Positions 1 to 7,643 are shown, numbered from the stretch's first letter. The stretch is DNA of 50,707 bases from Alphaproteobacteria bacterium (GCA_020025875.1 JAHHRI010000005.1:1-50707), one strand, 5' to 3'. Notes: a model not told the origin generated them from the sequence alone. Numbers and translations: made by a program.

Positions 1-63
1 CAAGGAAAATTCAGTTTTAACGCTGCCGTTCGTCAAATGCGGGAATATAAAAAATACGGTTAA
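1..63 (+). CDS. 3' end of an upstream gene (partial), unidentified
   Basis: Frame 1 is open from the window edge and ends at TAA 61-63, encoding 20 residues that finish with the motif MREYKKYG. The same codons are repeated in frame at 127-189, with Tyr changed to Cys near the end. Preservation of the frame across the 126-bp duplication suggests this is the true C-terminus of a protein starting outside the window. Too little is visible to name a family, and a chance open frame in repeat DNA cannot be excluded. Confidence 0.35.
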   Translation, partial: QGKFSFNAAVRQMREYKKYG

Positions 64-238
64 GCTTTCTGCCGATGCCACAAGAGTAAAATTTATCAAT
101 CAAGGGGAAAAGAAGCGCAAGACGAACAAGGAAAATTCAGTTTTAACGCTGCCGTTCGTCAAATGCGGGAATATAAAAAATGCGGTTAAGCTTTCCACCG
201 ATGCCACAAGAGTAAAATTTATCAATCAAGGGGAAAAG
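1..238. repeat. 126-bp tandem duplication, two copies
   Basis: Bases 1-112 recur at 127-238 with only a few substitutions (for example tac/tgc near 55 and 181, and ttctgc/ttccac near 67-72). The period is 126 bp, exactly 42 codons, so the reading frame is kept. Each copy starts with the same 20-codon stretch ending in a TAA stop (61-63 and 187-189), followed by noncoding DNA. It reads as a duplication of the 3' end of a gene that lies left of the window plus its downstream flank. More copies could exist outside the window. Confidence 0.85.
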
Positions 239-281
239 GCTTAAGGTCGGCTTGCTCTTTGCTGTCCATGAATCTCTTTCA

Positions 282-570
282 CGCTCTTTCTCTCTTCCTG
301 CCTTTCCTGCTCTCATGTTTACGCTCTTTCTTTCTCCGCCTTTCCCGCTCTCACTTTCACGCTCTTTCTTTCTCTGTCTTTCCCACTCTCACTTTCACGC
401 TCTTTCTCTCTCTGTCTTTCCCGCTCTCAGGTTCACGCTCGTTCTTTCTCCGCCTTTCCCGCTCTCACTTTCACGCTCTCACTTTCACGCTCTTTCTCTC
501 TTCCTGCCTTTCCCGCTCTCATGTTTACGCTCTTTCTCTCTCCGTCTTTCCCGCTCACTTTTTTTCACCT
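282..570. repeat. Pyrimidine-rich 38-40 bp minisatellite, about seven units
   Basis: Units begin with cgctctttct and end with ctcactttca or ctcatgttta. Unit starts are at about 282, 322, 360, 398, 436, 488 and 528, with a 14-bp truncated unit at 474-487. Units are 38 bp, except two 40-bp variants at 282 and 488 that share the same variant sequence, suggesting block duplication. The plus strand is almost entirely C and T, broken by single G and A positions. Overlapping open frames exist in two registers, as expected when 38-bp units contain no stop, so I do not call a gene here. Confidence 0.85.
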
Positions 571-649
571 TTTTCAGCGGTAAAAATTTGTTCGTTAAAG
601 ATTGGTTAGATTGTCGTAAGAGTCCTTTAACCTGTCGTTAATCACGGTA

Positions 650-979
650 TCAATACCAGTAGAATTTTAGAAAATAATGCACATAATACCAACAGCCACC
701 CAGCATAATAAGCGAGAGGACAAGCAGTCCGCCGCGTTTGGCAAGCCGTGTTTTTTTGAGAAAAAAGTGACGGTAAAAAAAGGCAAACGCTATTCCGTAT
801 AAGGCAACGATCACAAAATAGATCACTCTGTGTTGCAGAATGCTGCTTGAGTCGGAAATATAATAAACTGGCTTGCCGAAAAAAGAATTGAAAATCTCCA
901 AAGCAAAAGTCGAAAAAAAGACCAACCAGCAGAAAGCGAAAATAAAATTGACACTGTTGGAAATAAATTTGTTGTTCAT
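650..979 (-). CDS. Small three-helix membrane protein, unknown
   Basis: A 109-residue hydrophobic protein I cannot assign to a named family. It has three likely transmembrane helices: residues about 10-30 (contains CWLVFF), 50-72 (ends YRHFF) and 80-100. A short polar loop sits between helices 1 and 2, and a basic KKTRLAKR loop between 2 and 3. I placed the start at 979 because GGAG lies 6 bases upstream of that ATG; a longer frame to 1033 would overlap the upstream gene's end and has no ribosome site. It sits 37 bp downstream of a similar gene on the same strand, so the two probably form an operon. Its W-x-x-FF motif in helix 1 and R-H-F-F after helix 2 resemble the proteins at 1017-1481 and 2991-3446. 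Confidence 0.75.
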   Translation of the reverse strand: MNNKFISNSVNFIFAFCWLVFFSTFALEIFNSFFGKPVYYISDSSSILQHRVIYFVIVALYGIAFAFFYRHFFLKKTRLAKRGGLLVLSLIMLGGCWYYVHYFLKFYWY

Positions 980-1016
980 GGTAAACTCCGATGTAAAAAA
1001 CGCTTGCAAAATTCGG

Positions 1017-1481
1017 TTAGCGGATATGTTCAAGATAGTAGGTAAACCAAGCTGAAGACGTTATTTCCCATTGCGGATATTTTTCTACAAAATAGGTGTC
1101 GACATAGGTCAGTTCAAAAGCCGGAACAAAGAGGGCAAAAGAAACGAGCAAAACAACGGTTTTGTTCCATAGGTTGCGCGGACAGAAAAAATAGCAGCGG
1201 TAAAAATGCCTTCCGACCCAAAGGTAGAAGAAAAGCAGGGTGTAGTGAACCGCCATATAAATATAGATGTTTCTCCCATAGGTGTCTGCATTGCGAAACA
1301 CGCCGACGGAGGCGTTGTCGATCTGTTTGAACAGATAGCCGAAAAACAACAGCCATATGACGGTAAATGTTAAATTGAGCAGTGCATTATACAGATTTTC
1401 CAACCATGGTGGAAAAATAAGCTCATTATCTTCGGTGAAAAATGTTGCAATACGTTCATATTTTGTTTTTTTGTCAGTCAT
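1017..1481 (-). CDS. Small three-helix membrane protein, unknown (paralogue)
   Basis: A 154-residue membrane protein with a charged N-terminus of about 25 residues and three predicted helices (about 35-52, containing IWLLFF; 80-100; 110-128), followed by a polar C-terminal tail. The layout and the W-x-x-FF and RHF-type motifs match the neighbouring 109-residue protein, which suggests a paralogous pair. The ATG at 1481 is preceded by GGGG at 5 bases, and a good sigma-70 promoter lies just upstream (1516-1544), so this is the first gene of a two-gene unit with 650-979. No enzymatic motif is visible and the function is unknown. Confidence 0.75.
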   Translation of the reverse strand: MTDKKTKYERIATFFTEDNELIFPPWLENLYNALLNLTFTVIWLLFFGYLFKQIDNASVGVFRNADTYGRNIYIYMAVHYTLLFFYLWVGRHFYRCYFFCPRNLWNKTVVLLVSFALFVPAFELTYVDTYFVEKYPQWEITSSAWFTYYLEHIR

Positions 1482-1515
1482 GGAAACCCCACAGATTGCA
1501 ATAGTTTATGGGTAT

Positions 1516-1544
1516 TGTATAATACAAACGAGTTTATTTGTCAA
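1516..1544 (-). promoter_or_regulatory. Sigma-70 promoter for 1481-650 unit
   Basis: On the minus strand TTGACA (1544-1539) and TATACA (1521-1516) are separated by 17 bp. It lies about 35 bp upstream of the ATG at 1481. Confidence 0.7.
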
Positions 1545-1942
1545 TCGGAAGTAGCTATATTTGTTTATTTTGCAACCGTAGGTTGTAAAATCTTGTAGTT
1601 CATTAAAAAAACATCATTTATTATAAACGGATTTTTATAAAAATAAATATTTTTCTGTCAATCGGATAACATTTTTATTTTTTTGCCGAGTGCTGAAAAG
1701 CAAAAAAAGGGAGGAAGAGCCATTTTCTCACCGACGAAATGACGATTCGCAAAAAAAATCGGGCAGCGTATTGAAAAAGTGCCGTCCGCGGTTATGTGAA
1801 AGTGTTATGGTTTGTTTTTGATATGCAAAAACAGCAACACCCTATTGTATGGTTTTGCGTGTCCAACCTTTGGCGAGTGTTTTGGGGCTGCCTAATCGGC
1901 TCTCAATCGGCGATAATAATAACACATAATAATGGACATTAT
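1545..1942. other. Intergenic region, no gene called
   Basis: About 400 bp between divergent transcription to the left and the 3' end of the L,D-transpeptidase gene to the right. It is AT-rich up to about 1680. A small hairpin (caacc-gta-ggttg) occurs near 1572-1584. A plus-strand open frame from 1796 runs into the antisense of the real gene and is a shadow. I see no convincing terminator for the minus-strand gene ending at 1943. Confidence 0.5.
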
Positions 1943-2677
1943 CTATTTTTTGCGCTTATTCCAGTCGTTGTATTTGTATTTGACACGGAGATTCATCGGA
2001 TATTCGCCGGCTCGAATAAACTTTGCCACTTCATCCATGTTGTCGGTTGTGTCGATGCAACCGGCAGATCCCGGAATTTCGCCGCCGTGGATATAAAAGC
2101 CGTTACGGTTTTTGGTGTCGGTGAGAAATTCGTCCGGCTGCAGCTTAATGCGATGCTTTCCCCACGAGCGGGTGCCTCCGCGCCAAGGCGTTTCTCCGTT
2201 GGCGCCGCGCCAATAAGGTTTTTCTTTTTCCGGCGAATAGGTTTCGAGCTCATCGGGGTTCAGATGCCAAACGCCTTCGGGAATAGGACCGATATTTTGA
2301 ATTTCGGTTGCTTCGCGGCTTTGATAGCCTTCTTTTCCGGACATGGCGGGCCACGATTTTAAGGTTTTTCCATTGTTGACGGCGGTTAGATTTTGCCCGT
2401 CAAATTCCATTTCCGGAGTGTCGTTTACGCCAAAAGCCGGCCAAGAAGAAACCGGCTTGCCGTTGCGATACAGGCTAAAGGTTGAACCGTCGCTTTTCAG
2501 CTGCGTGTGCGGTTTTTGTGTTTTTTGTTCCATCTCGTCATTATAGTCGGCAAGCTGCTGTTCAAGAAATTCGCGCGTGGTCATTTCCTTTTTGGGGGAA
2601 GGGACGTTGTAGGGTTGTAATCCGTATATATTCGGCAGCAACGGGTAAGGAGCGTTATCTTCATCATATCTACTCAT
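1943..2677 (-). CDS. Tlde1/DUF2778-type L,D-transpeptidase-like protein
   Basis: A 244-residue protein whose C-terminal half matches the DUF2778/Tlde1 fold. It has two beta-hairpin repeats with S-x-W-P-A (about residues 78-82 and 112-116), a GPIPEG segment near 134-139, and the catalytic-type motif HGGEIPGSAGCI near 200-211, whose His and Cys would be the active pair. In known families this domain cuts or exchanges peptidoglycan stem peptides, and in Tlde1 it is a type VI secretion effector. No signal peptide is visible; the N-terminal 60 residues are polar and proline-rich, as in proteins exported by a dedicated system. The ATG at 2677 has AAAGGA 7 bases upstream. It is flanked by small membrane proteins that could be immunity partners, which is inference only. 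No T6SS genes are in the window. Confidence 0.75.
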   Translation of the reverse strand: MSRYDEDNAPYPLLPNIYGLQPYNVPSPKKEMTTREFLEQQLADYNDEMEQKTQKPHTQLKSDGSTFSLYRNGKPVSSWPAFGVNDTPEMEFDGQNLTAVNNGKTLKSWPAMSGKEGYQSREATEIQNIGPIPEGVWHLNPDELETYSPEKEKPYWRGANGETPWRGGTRSWGKHRIKLQPDEFLTDTKNRNGFYIHGGEIPGSAGCIDTTDNMDEVAKFIRAGEYPMNLRVKYKYNDWNKRKK

Positions 2678-2697
2678 TTTGTATTCCTTTGATCAAT

Positions 2698-2722
2698 AAA
2701 AAAACGCCGGAAAACTCCGGCG
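2698..2722 (-). terminator. Terminator-like hairpin just before the transpeptidase start
   Basis: The stem CGCCGGA/TCCGGCG (2705-2711 with 2716-2722) has a 4-base loop and is followed on the minus strand by seven T (2704-2698). It ends about 20 bases before the ATG at 2677, so transcription into that gene must pass it or start within it. Confidence 0.7.
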
Positions 2723-2762
2723 CGGTTAAATAAAAAAAATCGGTGTGTTGTTTGAATCCACT

Positions 2763-2829
2763 GTGTTAAAGAAAACACGGCACCAAACGGAAAGTGCCGG
2801 CTGTTTATCCGCCGAAGCGGATAAGGCAC
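2763..2829 (-). promoter_or_regulatory. Stacked, partly exclusive hairpins in a leader
   Basis: Several complementary blocks lie in order. GTGTT/AACAC spans about 2763-2777. CGGCAC (2779-2784) can pair with GTGCCG (2794-2799). The same GTGCC (2794-2798) can instead pair with GGCAC (2825-2829), enclosing a perfect TTATCCGC/GCGGATAA hairpin (2805-2824) with a 4-base loop. The two pairings of GTGCC exclude each other, as in attenuators. Which form matters, if any, cannot be told from sequence alone. Confidence 0.45.
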
Positions 2830-2854
2830 AAAAAAAGGCGGAAACAGCCGCCTT
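2830..2854 (-). terminator. Intrinsic terminator, minus strand
   Basis: AAGGCGG (2835-2841) pairs with CCGCCTT (2848-2854). On the minus strand the hairpin is followed by a run of seven T. It would end transcription from the gene at 2991-3446, but it also lies downstream of a candidate promoter at 2880-2907. Confidence 0.75.
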
Positions 2855-2879
2855 GTCGTTAATGTGATATACTTATCGC

Positions 2880-2907
2880 ATTATAAATATCATATATCAT
2901 AAAAGAA
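2880..2907 (-). promoter_or_regulatory. Candidate promoter for the transpeptidase gene
   Basis: On the minus strand a perfect TATAAT (2885-2880) is preceded at 16 bp by TTCTTT (2907-2902). An alternative pair, TTGATT with TATATG, overlaps it. A transcript starting here would carry a leader of about 195 nt with two terminator-like hairpins before the ATG at 2677. Confidence 0.45.
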
Positions 2908-2990
2908 CGAAAAAATCAATACGGTCCCGCAAAGGTTGTGGATAACTGATTGCATCAACAATACCGAAGTCTTTGCAAAAAGCGGCTTAA

Positions 2991-3446
2991 TCAACGGAGC
3001 GTGCGGACAATATCTTCGTCTGCCCACGGCGTAAATTCCGTTGCGGCAATATGGGGCAGGAGGGAAGCAAAGCTTTCTTCAAGCAACGGCAGCAGCCAAG
3101 AAATCAGCAGCGCAAATCCCATCGAGCTCAGCAATATCAAAAGTTTTTTGCCCATTCCTACTTTTTCGATAAACATCCCGCGGAAGAAATAGACCGCAAG
3201 CGGCACCGCCAACGCCAGCGTGATGCCGATTTCAAACATCACCATATAAACGCCCGAACAAGGCGTTTGCGGTACCGAAAAATCGCAGTAACAGCCTTTG
3301 GACACGACCATGATCAAAATATGCCCGATTTCCGTAAAAAAGAACCACCAACCGGCGGCAAACACAAAAACCAAGAGCCGGTTTATCCATTGAACGGCGA
3401 GATGCTCGCGCCGCCTGTTGTCGGCATAAGAATAGTGCAATGTCAT
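2991..3446 (-). CDS. Small three-helix membrane protein, unknown
   Basis: A 151-residue protein with a polar N-terminus, three predicted membrane helices (about residues 22-45 with GWWFFF, 65-88, and 100-118), a Cys-containing loop between helices 1 and 2 (CYC and PCSG) and a charged C-terminus. The order of helices, the W-x-x-FF motif and a conserved basic turn before helix 3 resemble the proteins at 650-979 and 1017-1481, suggesting one family. The ATG at 3446 has GGAG 7 bases upstream and a promoter at 3477-3505. It is transcribed toward the transpeptidase gene, separated from it by terminators. The function is unknown. Confidence 0.72.
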   Translation of the reverse strand: MTLHYSYADNRRREHLAVQWINRLLVFVFAAGWWFFFTEIGHILIMVVSKGCYCDFSVPQTPCSGVYMVMFEIGITLALAVPLAVYFFRGMFIEKVGMGKKLLILLSSMGFALLISWLLPLLEESFASLLPHIAATEFTPWADEDIVRTLR

Positions 3447-3476
3447 ATTTTTCTCCGAAAATTAAAATGCGTTATC

Positions 3477-3505
3477 ACTATAAAACAAATCGGCAAGATA
3501 GACAA
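3477..3505 (-). promoter_or_regulatory. Promoter for 2991-3446 gene
   Basis: TTGTCT (3505-3500) and TATAGT (3482-3477) on the minus strand are 17 bp apart. The -35 overlaps an inverted repeat, gacaa-tctc-ttgtc (3501-3514), which could be a regulator site. Confidence 0.6.
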
Positions 3506-3620
3506 TCTCTTGTCTTAAAAAAGTGAGAAATTGGGAAAAACTGTCATTGCCCTGTTTGTTTCCCTTGTAATTTTATCAAATTGTTTTATTTTCATAAAGA
3601 TAAGACGGAGGGAAGGTAAG

Positions 3621-4283
3621 ATGCGCAAACTGAATACAGACAGACTGAAAGCGGTGGTGTTCGATTGGGACGGAACACTGGCAGAAACCCGCACGCCCCG
3701 ACTGTGGGCAGTCAATCAGATTATGGCAAAATATGGTTTGCCGGATTGGGAAAGCACCCGTGAAAGGCAGGATAAGTTCTTGTCGTTTATGGATAATTTT
3801 CCGTTAATATTCGGCGATGCCGCCGCGCAGGCCTATGACGAATATGCCAAACTTTACAAAGCCAATGTGGCACGGATGATTAAAACTTTCTCCGGCGTGC
3901 GCGAAACGCTTGCCTTTTTCCGTCAAAAAGGGGTTAAGATGGCCATTATGACCAACAAAGACCGAAAATTGTTGGCGTTTGAACTGCCGTTTTTGTTCGA
4001 TGCCTCTCTTTTTGATCGTATTGTCTGCGGTCATGAAGCGGCCAATGATAAACCCTGTGGCGACCACGCTCTCGCGGCGCTGCAAGGGCTGGTGGAAACA
4101 AGTGACATTTCTGAGCAAACGGTATGGATTGTCGGCGACAGCGTGCTTGACAATATGTGCGCCGAGGCCGTCGGCGCTCTGCCCATCCGCATTCTCGGCG
4201 GCGGCAACACGGATAAGACAAAAAGCTCAAACGTGGTGTATTGTGACGGTTTTGCCCGATTTTATGACTTGTTGGCTGACTAA
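3621..4283 (+). CDS. HAD-superfamily phosphatase, phosphoglycolate-phosphatase-like
   Basis: A 220-residue HAD subfamily IA hydrolase. Motif I is DWDGT with Asp15 as nucleophile and Asp17 as acid/base; motif II is the T of IMTNKD; motif III is the Lys of NDKP; motif IV is the GDS-x-x-DN acid pair that holds magnesium. The helical cap lies between motifs I and II. Such enzymes remove phosphate from small metabolites such as phosphoglycolate, but the substrate cannot be read from sequence. The ATG at 3621 has a near-perfect GGAGGGAAGG upstream. An upstream TTG at 3531 would add a membrane-like segment but has no ribosome site, so I reject it. It is followed at 20 bp by the MEMO-AMMECR1 gene, probably in one operon. 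Confidence 0.85.
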   Translation: MRKLNTDRLKAVVFDWDGTLAETRTPRLWAVNQIMAKYGLPDWESTRERQDKFLSFMDNFPLIFGDAAAQAYDEYAKLYKANVARMIKTFSGVRETLAFFRQKGVKMAIMTNKDRKLLAFELPFLFDASLFDRIVCGHEAANDKPCGDHALAALQGLVETSDISEQTVWIVGDSVLDNMCAEAVGALPIRILGGGNTDKTKSSNVVYCDGFARFYDLLAD

Positions 4284-4303
4284 ACCGCACGGAGACTGCC
4301 CGA

Positions 4304-5851
4304 ATGAAACAAAAAAACAACGACCAAAAATCATACTATCTGCGTCTGGCGCTGGTCGGAGTGGGTATTTTGCTGCTGCTGGTGCTCAACTACTTTTATT
4401 TTCGCAATAAAATTTCTTCCAATTCCGAACTGATTACCAGATATACCCGAAAGGCAGATCCGATGGAAAAATACCGCAATCCGGCGGTTGCCGGTTTATT
4501 CTATGCCGCCACCCCGCAAATGCTTGAACAGGAAGTTTCCGGTTATTTGCGGGGTGTCGAAAGCGCTTATGAGAGCGTGCCTAAAATTTTGATTGTGCCG
4601 CACGCCGGATATCGCTATTCTGCCTCTGCCGCCGCCAAAGCCTACGGACCGCTGGCGGCATTTTCCGAACGCATCAAATATGTTGTGCTGCTCGGGCCGT
4701 CTCATCGGGTTGCCCTAAACGGTGCCGCTCTGTCGTCTGCCGATGGCTTTTTTTCTCCGCTCGGAAAGGTGCCCGTCGATCGGGAGCTGACCGCGCAACT
4801 TGCCGCACATAAAAGTTTTGCCGTCAACGATGCGGCGCATCGGGACGAACACTCGTTGGAAGTTCAGTTGCCGTTTTTGCAAAAAGTGCTGACGGATTTT
4901 AAAATCGTGCCGATTGTTTACGGCGCCATAAATCCGCAGGAAACGGCAGAGGTATTGTTGCCCTATTTGCAAAGAGAAGATACGCTTTTGGTGGTTTCCG
5001 CCGATTTGTCGCATTATTATCCCTATGAAGAGGCGCAAGCGGCAGATTGGGAAACGGCAGCCCAAATCAATGCCGTTTCACCGGAAATTGACAGCCGTCA
5101 ATCTTGCGGTGCCGAGGGCATTAACAGCGCCTTAATTTTGGCACAAATGCTGCATCTTCGCCCAAAAATTCTGTCATTAATCAACTCCGGCGATACGGGC
5201 GGAAATAGGGAGCGTGTTGTCGGCTACGGCGCTTGGGTTTTTGCTCAAGACGGCGCTTTGGAACGAGAAACCGCGGCACTTGAAAGTTATGCCGCCGTTT
5301 ATCGAAAAGATTTGCTGCGGATTGCGCGTACCGCGTTGGAAGAAGCCGTGTTGCACGGCAGAAGTTTTGAGCCGGATCGTGCCGACTATCCCGATCAACT
5401 GTTTGACAAAGGGGCGTCATTTGTCACCTTGGACAAAGACTTTTCGCTGCGTGGCTGTGTCGGCTCTTTGCAACCACGGCGGGCTGTTGCGCTGGATATT
5501 GCCGAAAACGCTTATAACGCGGCACTAAAAGACAGCCGCTTTTTGCCGGTTGAAAGCAAAGAGCTGGAAAAACTCCAAATTTCCGTCTCACTTCTGACCG
5601 GTTTTGAGGCCGTCGATTACCAAAGCGAGGAAGATTTGCTGGCGCAAGTCCGTGCCGGTGTTGACGGATTGGTGATTCGTGACGGCAGCCGCCAAGGGGT
5701 GTTCCTGCCTTCTGTTTGGAAACAACTACCGGAAAAAAAAGATTTTTTTGATCAACTGAAGCTAAAAGCCGGAATGAGTCCGAGCTACTGGTCGAATGCG
5801 ATTAAAGTTTACCGTTTCAGAACTGTGGAGATAAAAGAAAATGAAAATTAA
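4304..5851 (+). CDS. Membrane-anchored MEMO1-AMMECR1 fusion protein
   Basis: A 515-residue protein with three parts. Residues about 12-30 are a single membrane helix. Residues about 54-330 match the MEMO1 family (AmmeMemoRadiSam protein B) with conserved histidine motifs PHAGYR, GPSHR, DEHSLEVQ and DLSHYY, related to class III extradiol dioxygenases. Residues about 335-510 match AMMECR1 (protein A) with the signature LRGCVGSL. These two domains belong to the AmmeMemoRadiSam set, which normally also includes a radical SAM protein; none is found in this window. The biochemical role of the set is not settled. GGAG lies 9 bases before the ATG. The gene overlaps the next, a metallopeptidase, by 11 bp, which implies translational coupling. 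The membrane anchor is unusual for this family, though the internal ATG at 4463 could give a soluble form. Confidence 0.85.
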   Translation: MKQKNNDQKSYYLRLALVGVGILLLLVLNYFYFRNKISSNSELITRYTRKADPMEKYRNPAVAGLFYAATPQMLEQEVSGYLRGVESAYESVPKILIVPHAGYRYSASAAAKAYGPLAAFSERIKYVVLLGPSHRVALNGAALSSADGFFSPLGKVPVDRELTAQLAAHKSFAVNDAAHRDEHSLEVQLPFLQKVLTDFKIVPIVYGAINPQETAEVLLPYLQREDTLLVVSADLSHYYPYEEAQAADWETAAQINAVSPEIDSRQSCGAEGINSALILAQMLHLRPKILSLINSGDTGGNRERVVGYGAWVFAQDGALERETAALESYAAVYRKDLLRIARTALEEAVLHGRSFEPDRADYPDQLFDKGASFVTLDKDFSLRGCVGSLQPRRAVALDIAENAYNAALKDSRFLPVESKELEKLQISVSLLTGFEAVDYQSEEDLLAQVRAGVDGLVIRDGSRQGVFLPSVWKQLPEKKDFFDQLKLKAGMSPSYWSNAIKVYRFRTVEIKENEN

Positions 5852-7556
5852 CGGATATGATATTAAATATGACGAAGCCGAATTGAAAAACAGAATGGAA
5901 AACCAGACGCTGGAGATTCGCCTGATTGCGCCGGATTTTGAAGGCTATAAAAACTTAAGCGAAGGCAACCAAAAAGCCCTTAAGCATTTGGTTGCGGCAG
6001 CCCGAATGATCAATGACGTTGCACTCATGCAGGATCATCCGGCAAACATATCCCAGAAAAAAGGCTTGGAAGCAGCGGCGACAGACAGCTCCTATGCGGC
6101 GCAGGCGCTTCAATTGTTCAATGCTCTAAACGGTGTCGCCGGTTTTAACGGTGTGGACAAGGAGCCGGTGGAGGTTTTTGCCGGCCTTCACCTGCTGCCG
6201 GGGCACAATTTTTATCCTGCCGATTTGTCGCCCGAAGAACTGCGGAACATTGTGTCCGAAATGTTAGACCGCGGGCAAAAAGACGAAGTGCAAAAAATAC
6301 TCAGTGCGCGCACAATGGTTCGTCGAAACGGTGATATCCTGAAAGCGATTGATTATACTCAATATTTTGCCGATATTTTTGCGGCGGTTGCCAATGAATT
6401 GGAAGTGGCGGCTCATTATACCGACGACGCGGCGTTTAAGGAATATCTGGGTTGGCAGGCACAGGCGTTGTTGCAAAACAATCCCGATATGGATATGCTG
6501 GCAGACCGTCATTGGGCGCTTTTGCAGGATACGCCGCTGGAGTTTACTTTGAGCCGCGAAAATTATGACGACGAAATGACGCCGACCGTCTATGACGATG
6601 AAACATTGAAAAACAAGCTGGCAGAAAACGGGATTGAGGCTGTTTCCAAAGATACGTTGGGCGCCCGTGTCGGAATTGTCAATAAGGCGGGAACGGATTT
6701 GATTTTGCAATTTAAAAAGCATCTGCCCGAATTGGCGGTCAAAATGCCGTTTGCCGACACATACAGACAAAACGTGCTTGACGGCGAAGAACTGAAACAA
6801 ACCATGGTTGACGTTGATCTGATCGATCTGCAAGGAGATTATGCGCAGTGCCGAGGAGGCATCACCACCGCCCAAAATCTGCCCAACAACGACAAACTGT
6901 CGGTTCAGACGGGAGGAGGACGGCGCAATGTATATCATCGGCAGGTACGCATGAGTGTTGATCGGGAGAAAGAGCGCAAAATGCTAGAACGCCTGCTTGA
7001 TCCCGCGTTGCATCGCTATTTTGACGGCGAGGCCGATCATTTGTTTGTCATCGGACACGAGAACGGGCATTCGCTTGGCCCCGACAGTTCGTACCAGAAT
7101 GCGCTCGGCGCTTATAAGCACATAATTGAGGAACATAAGGCCGATACCGTTTCTCTGGCGTTTATGCCGGAATATGTCAAGGCCGGTGTGATCGACGAAG
7201 AAACGCTGAAAAAAGTTTATGTCAGCTATATTGCCGGACGGATGTTTCTTGCCGCCCGCCCGCATATGATGTTGCCGCACCGCATGGGGGAGCTGATCCA
7301 GTTTAACTATTTGCGCAAACACGGCATTATCGGCGAAACGGCAGACGGCAAAATAACGATCGACTTGCAAAACGCGGTTCATGTCTTTCATCGTTTGCTG
7401 GAGGAAACGATAGGCGTCCAGTTGTCAAAATCTGGAGAAACGGCGGCCGCCTTTGTGGAGCAATATACCGAGTGGTCTTTGCTTTCGCAGAAAATAGCGG
7501 CAGTACGGCAAGAATTGGGAATAAAACCCTATAAGCGGATCGTCCGTTATTTTTAA
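5841..7556 (+). CDS. M49-like (dipeptidyl-peptidase III-related) zinc metallopeptidase
   Basis: A 571-residue protein with no signal peptide. The sequence HENGHSLGP at residues 406-414 fits the HExxH zinc site of DPP III-like proteins, and EEHKAD (430-435) supplies the third zinc ligand in the arrangement usual for that family. The long N-terminal half is largely helical without recognisable motifs. M49 enzymes release dipeptides from peptide N-termini; a bacterial DPP III-like relative is the best guess, and the substrate is unknown. Its start lies inside the MEMO-AMMECR1 gene (11-bp overlap, with GGAG 9 bases upstream), so both products are probably made together. The coupling suggests a shared pathway, which is inference. 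Confidence 0.75.
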   Translation: MKINGYDIKYDEAELKNRMENQTLEIRLIAPDFEGYKNLSEGNQKALKHLVAAARMINDVALMQDHPANISQKKGLEAAATDSSYAAQALQLFNALNGVAGFNGVDKEPVEVFAGLHLLPGHNFYPADLSPEELRNIVSEMLDRGQKDEVQKILSARTMVRRNGDILKAIDYTQYFADIFAAVANELEVAAHYTDDAAFKEYLGWQAQALLQNNPDMDMLADRHWALLQDTPLEFTLSRENYDDEMTPTVYDDETLKNKLAENGIEAVSKDTLGARVGIVNKAGTDLILQFKKHLPELAVKMPFADTYRQNVLDGEELKQTMVDVDLIDLQGDYAQCRGGITTAQNLPNNDKLSVQTGGGRRNVYHRQVRMSVDREKERKMLERLLDPALHRYFDGEADHLFVIGHENGHSLGPDSSYQNALGAYKHIIEEHKADTVSLAFMPEYVKAGVIDEETLKKVYVSYIAGRMFLAARPHMMLPHRMGELIQFNYLRKHGIIGETADGKITIDLQNAVHVFHRLLEETIGVQLSKSGETAAAFVEQYTEWSLLSQKIAAVRQELGIKPYKRIVRYF

Positions 7557-7643
7557 GTGCGGTAAAACTGTTAAAAAATGCTTGCACAAACGGGTGCTTT
7601 GCCGCATTATAAATGACATTGGACAAGAAAAAGGACGAGGTCT

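Noticed and set aside
252..641. Two overlapping open frames across the pyrimidine minisatellite
   Set aside because: Both arise because the CT-rich units lack stops; composition (L, S, F, R, H only) and lack of a ribosome site argue against genes.
1796..2362. 188-codon plus-strand frame
   Set aside because: It lies largely antisense to the L,D-transpeptidase gene, which has clear family motifs and a ribosome site.
2763..2854. A named riboswitch class
   Set aside because: The hairpins do not match a consensus I can recall (TPP, SAM, cobalamin, glycine, FMN), so I only report the structure.
3531..3620. N-terminal membrane extension of the HAD phosphatase
   Set aside because: Needs a TTG start without a Shine-Dalgarno, whereas ATG 3621 has GGAGGGAAGG.
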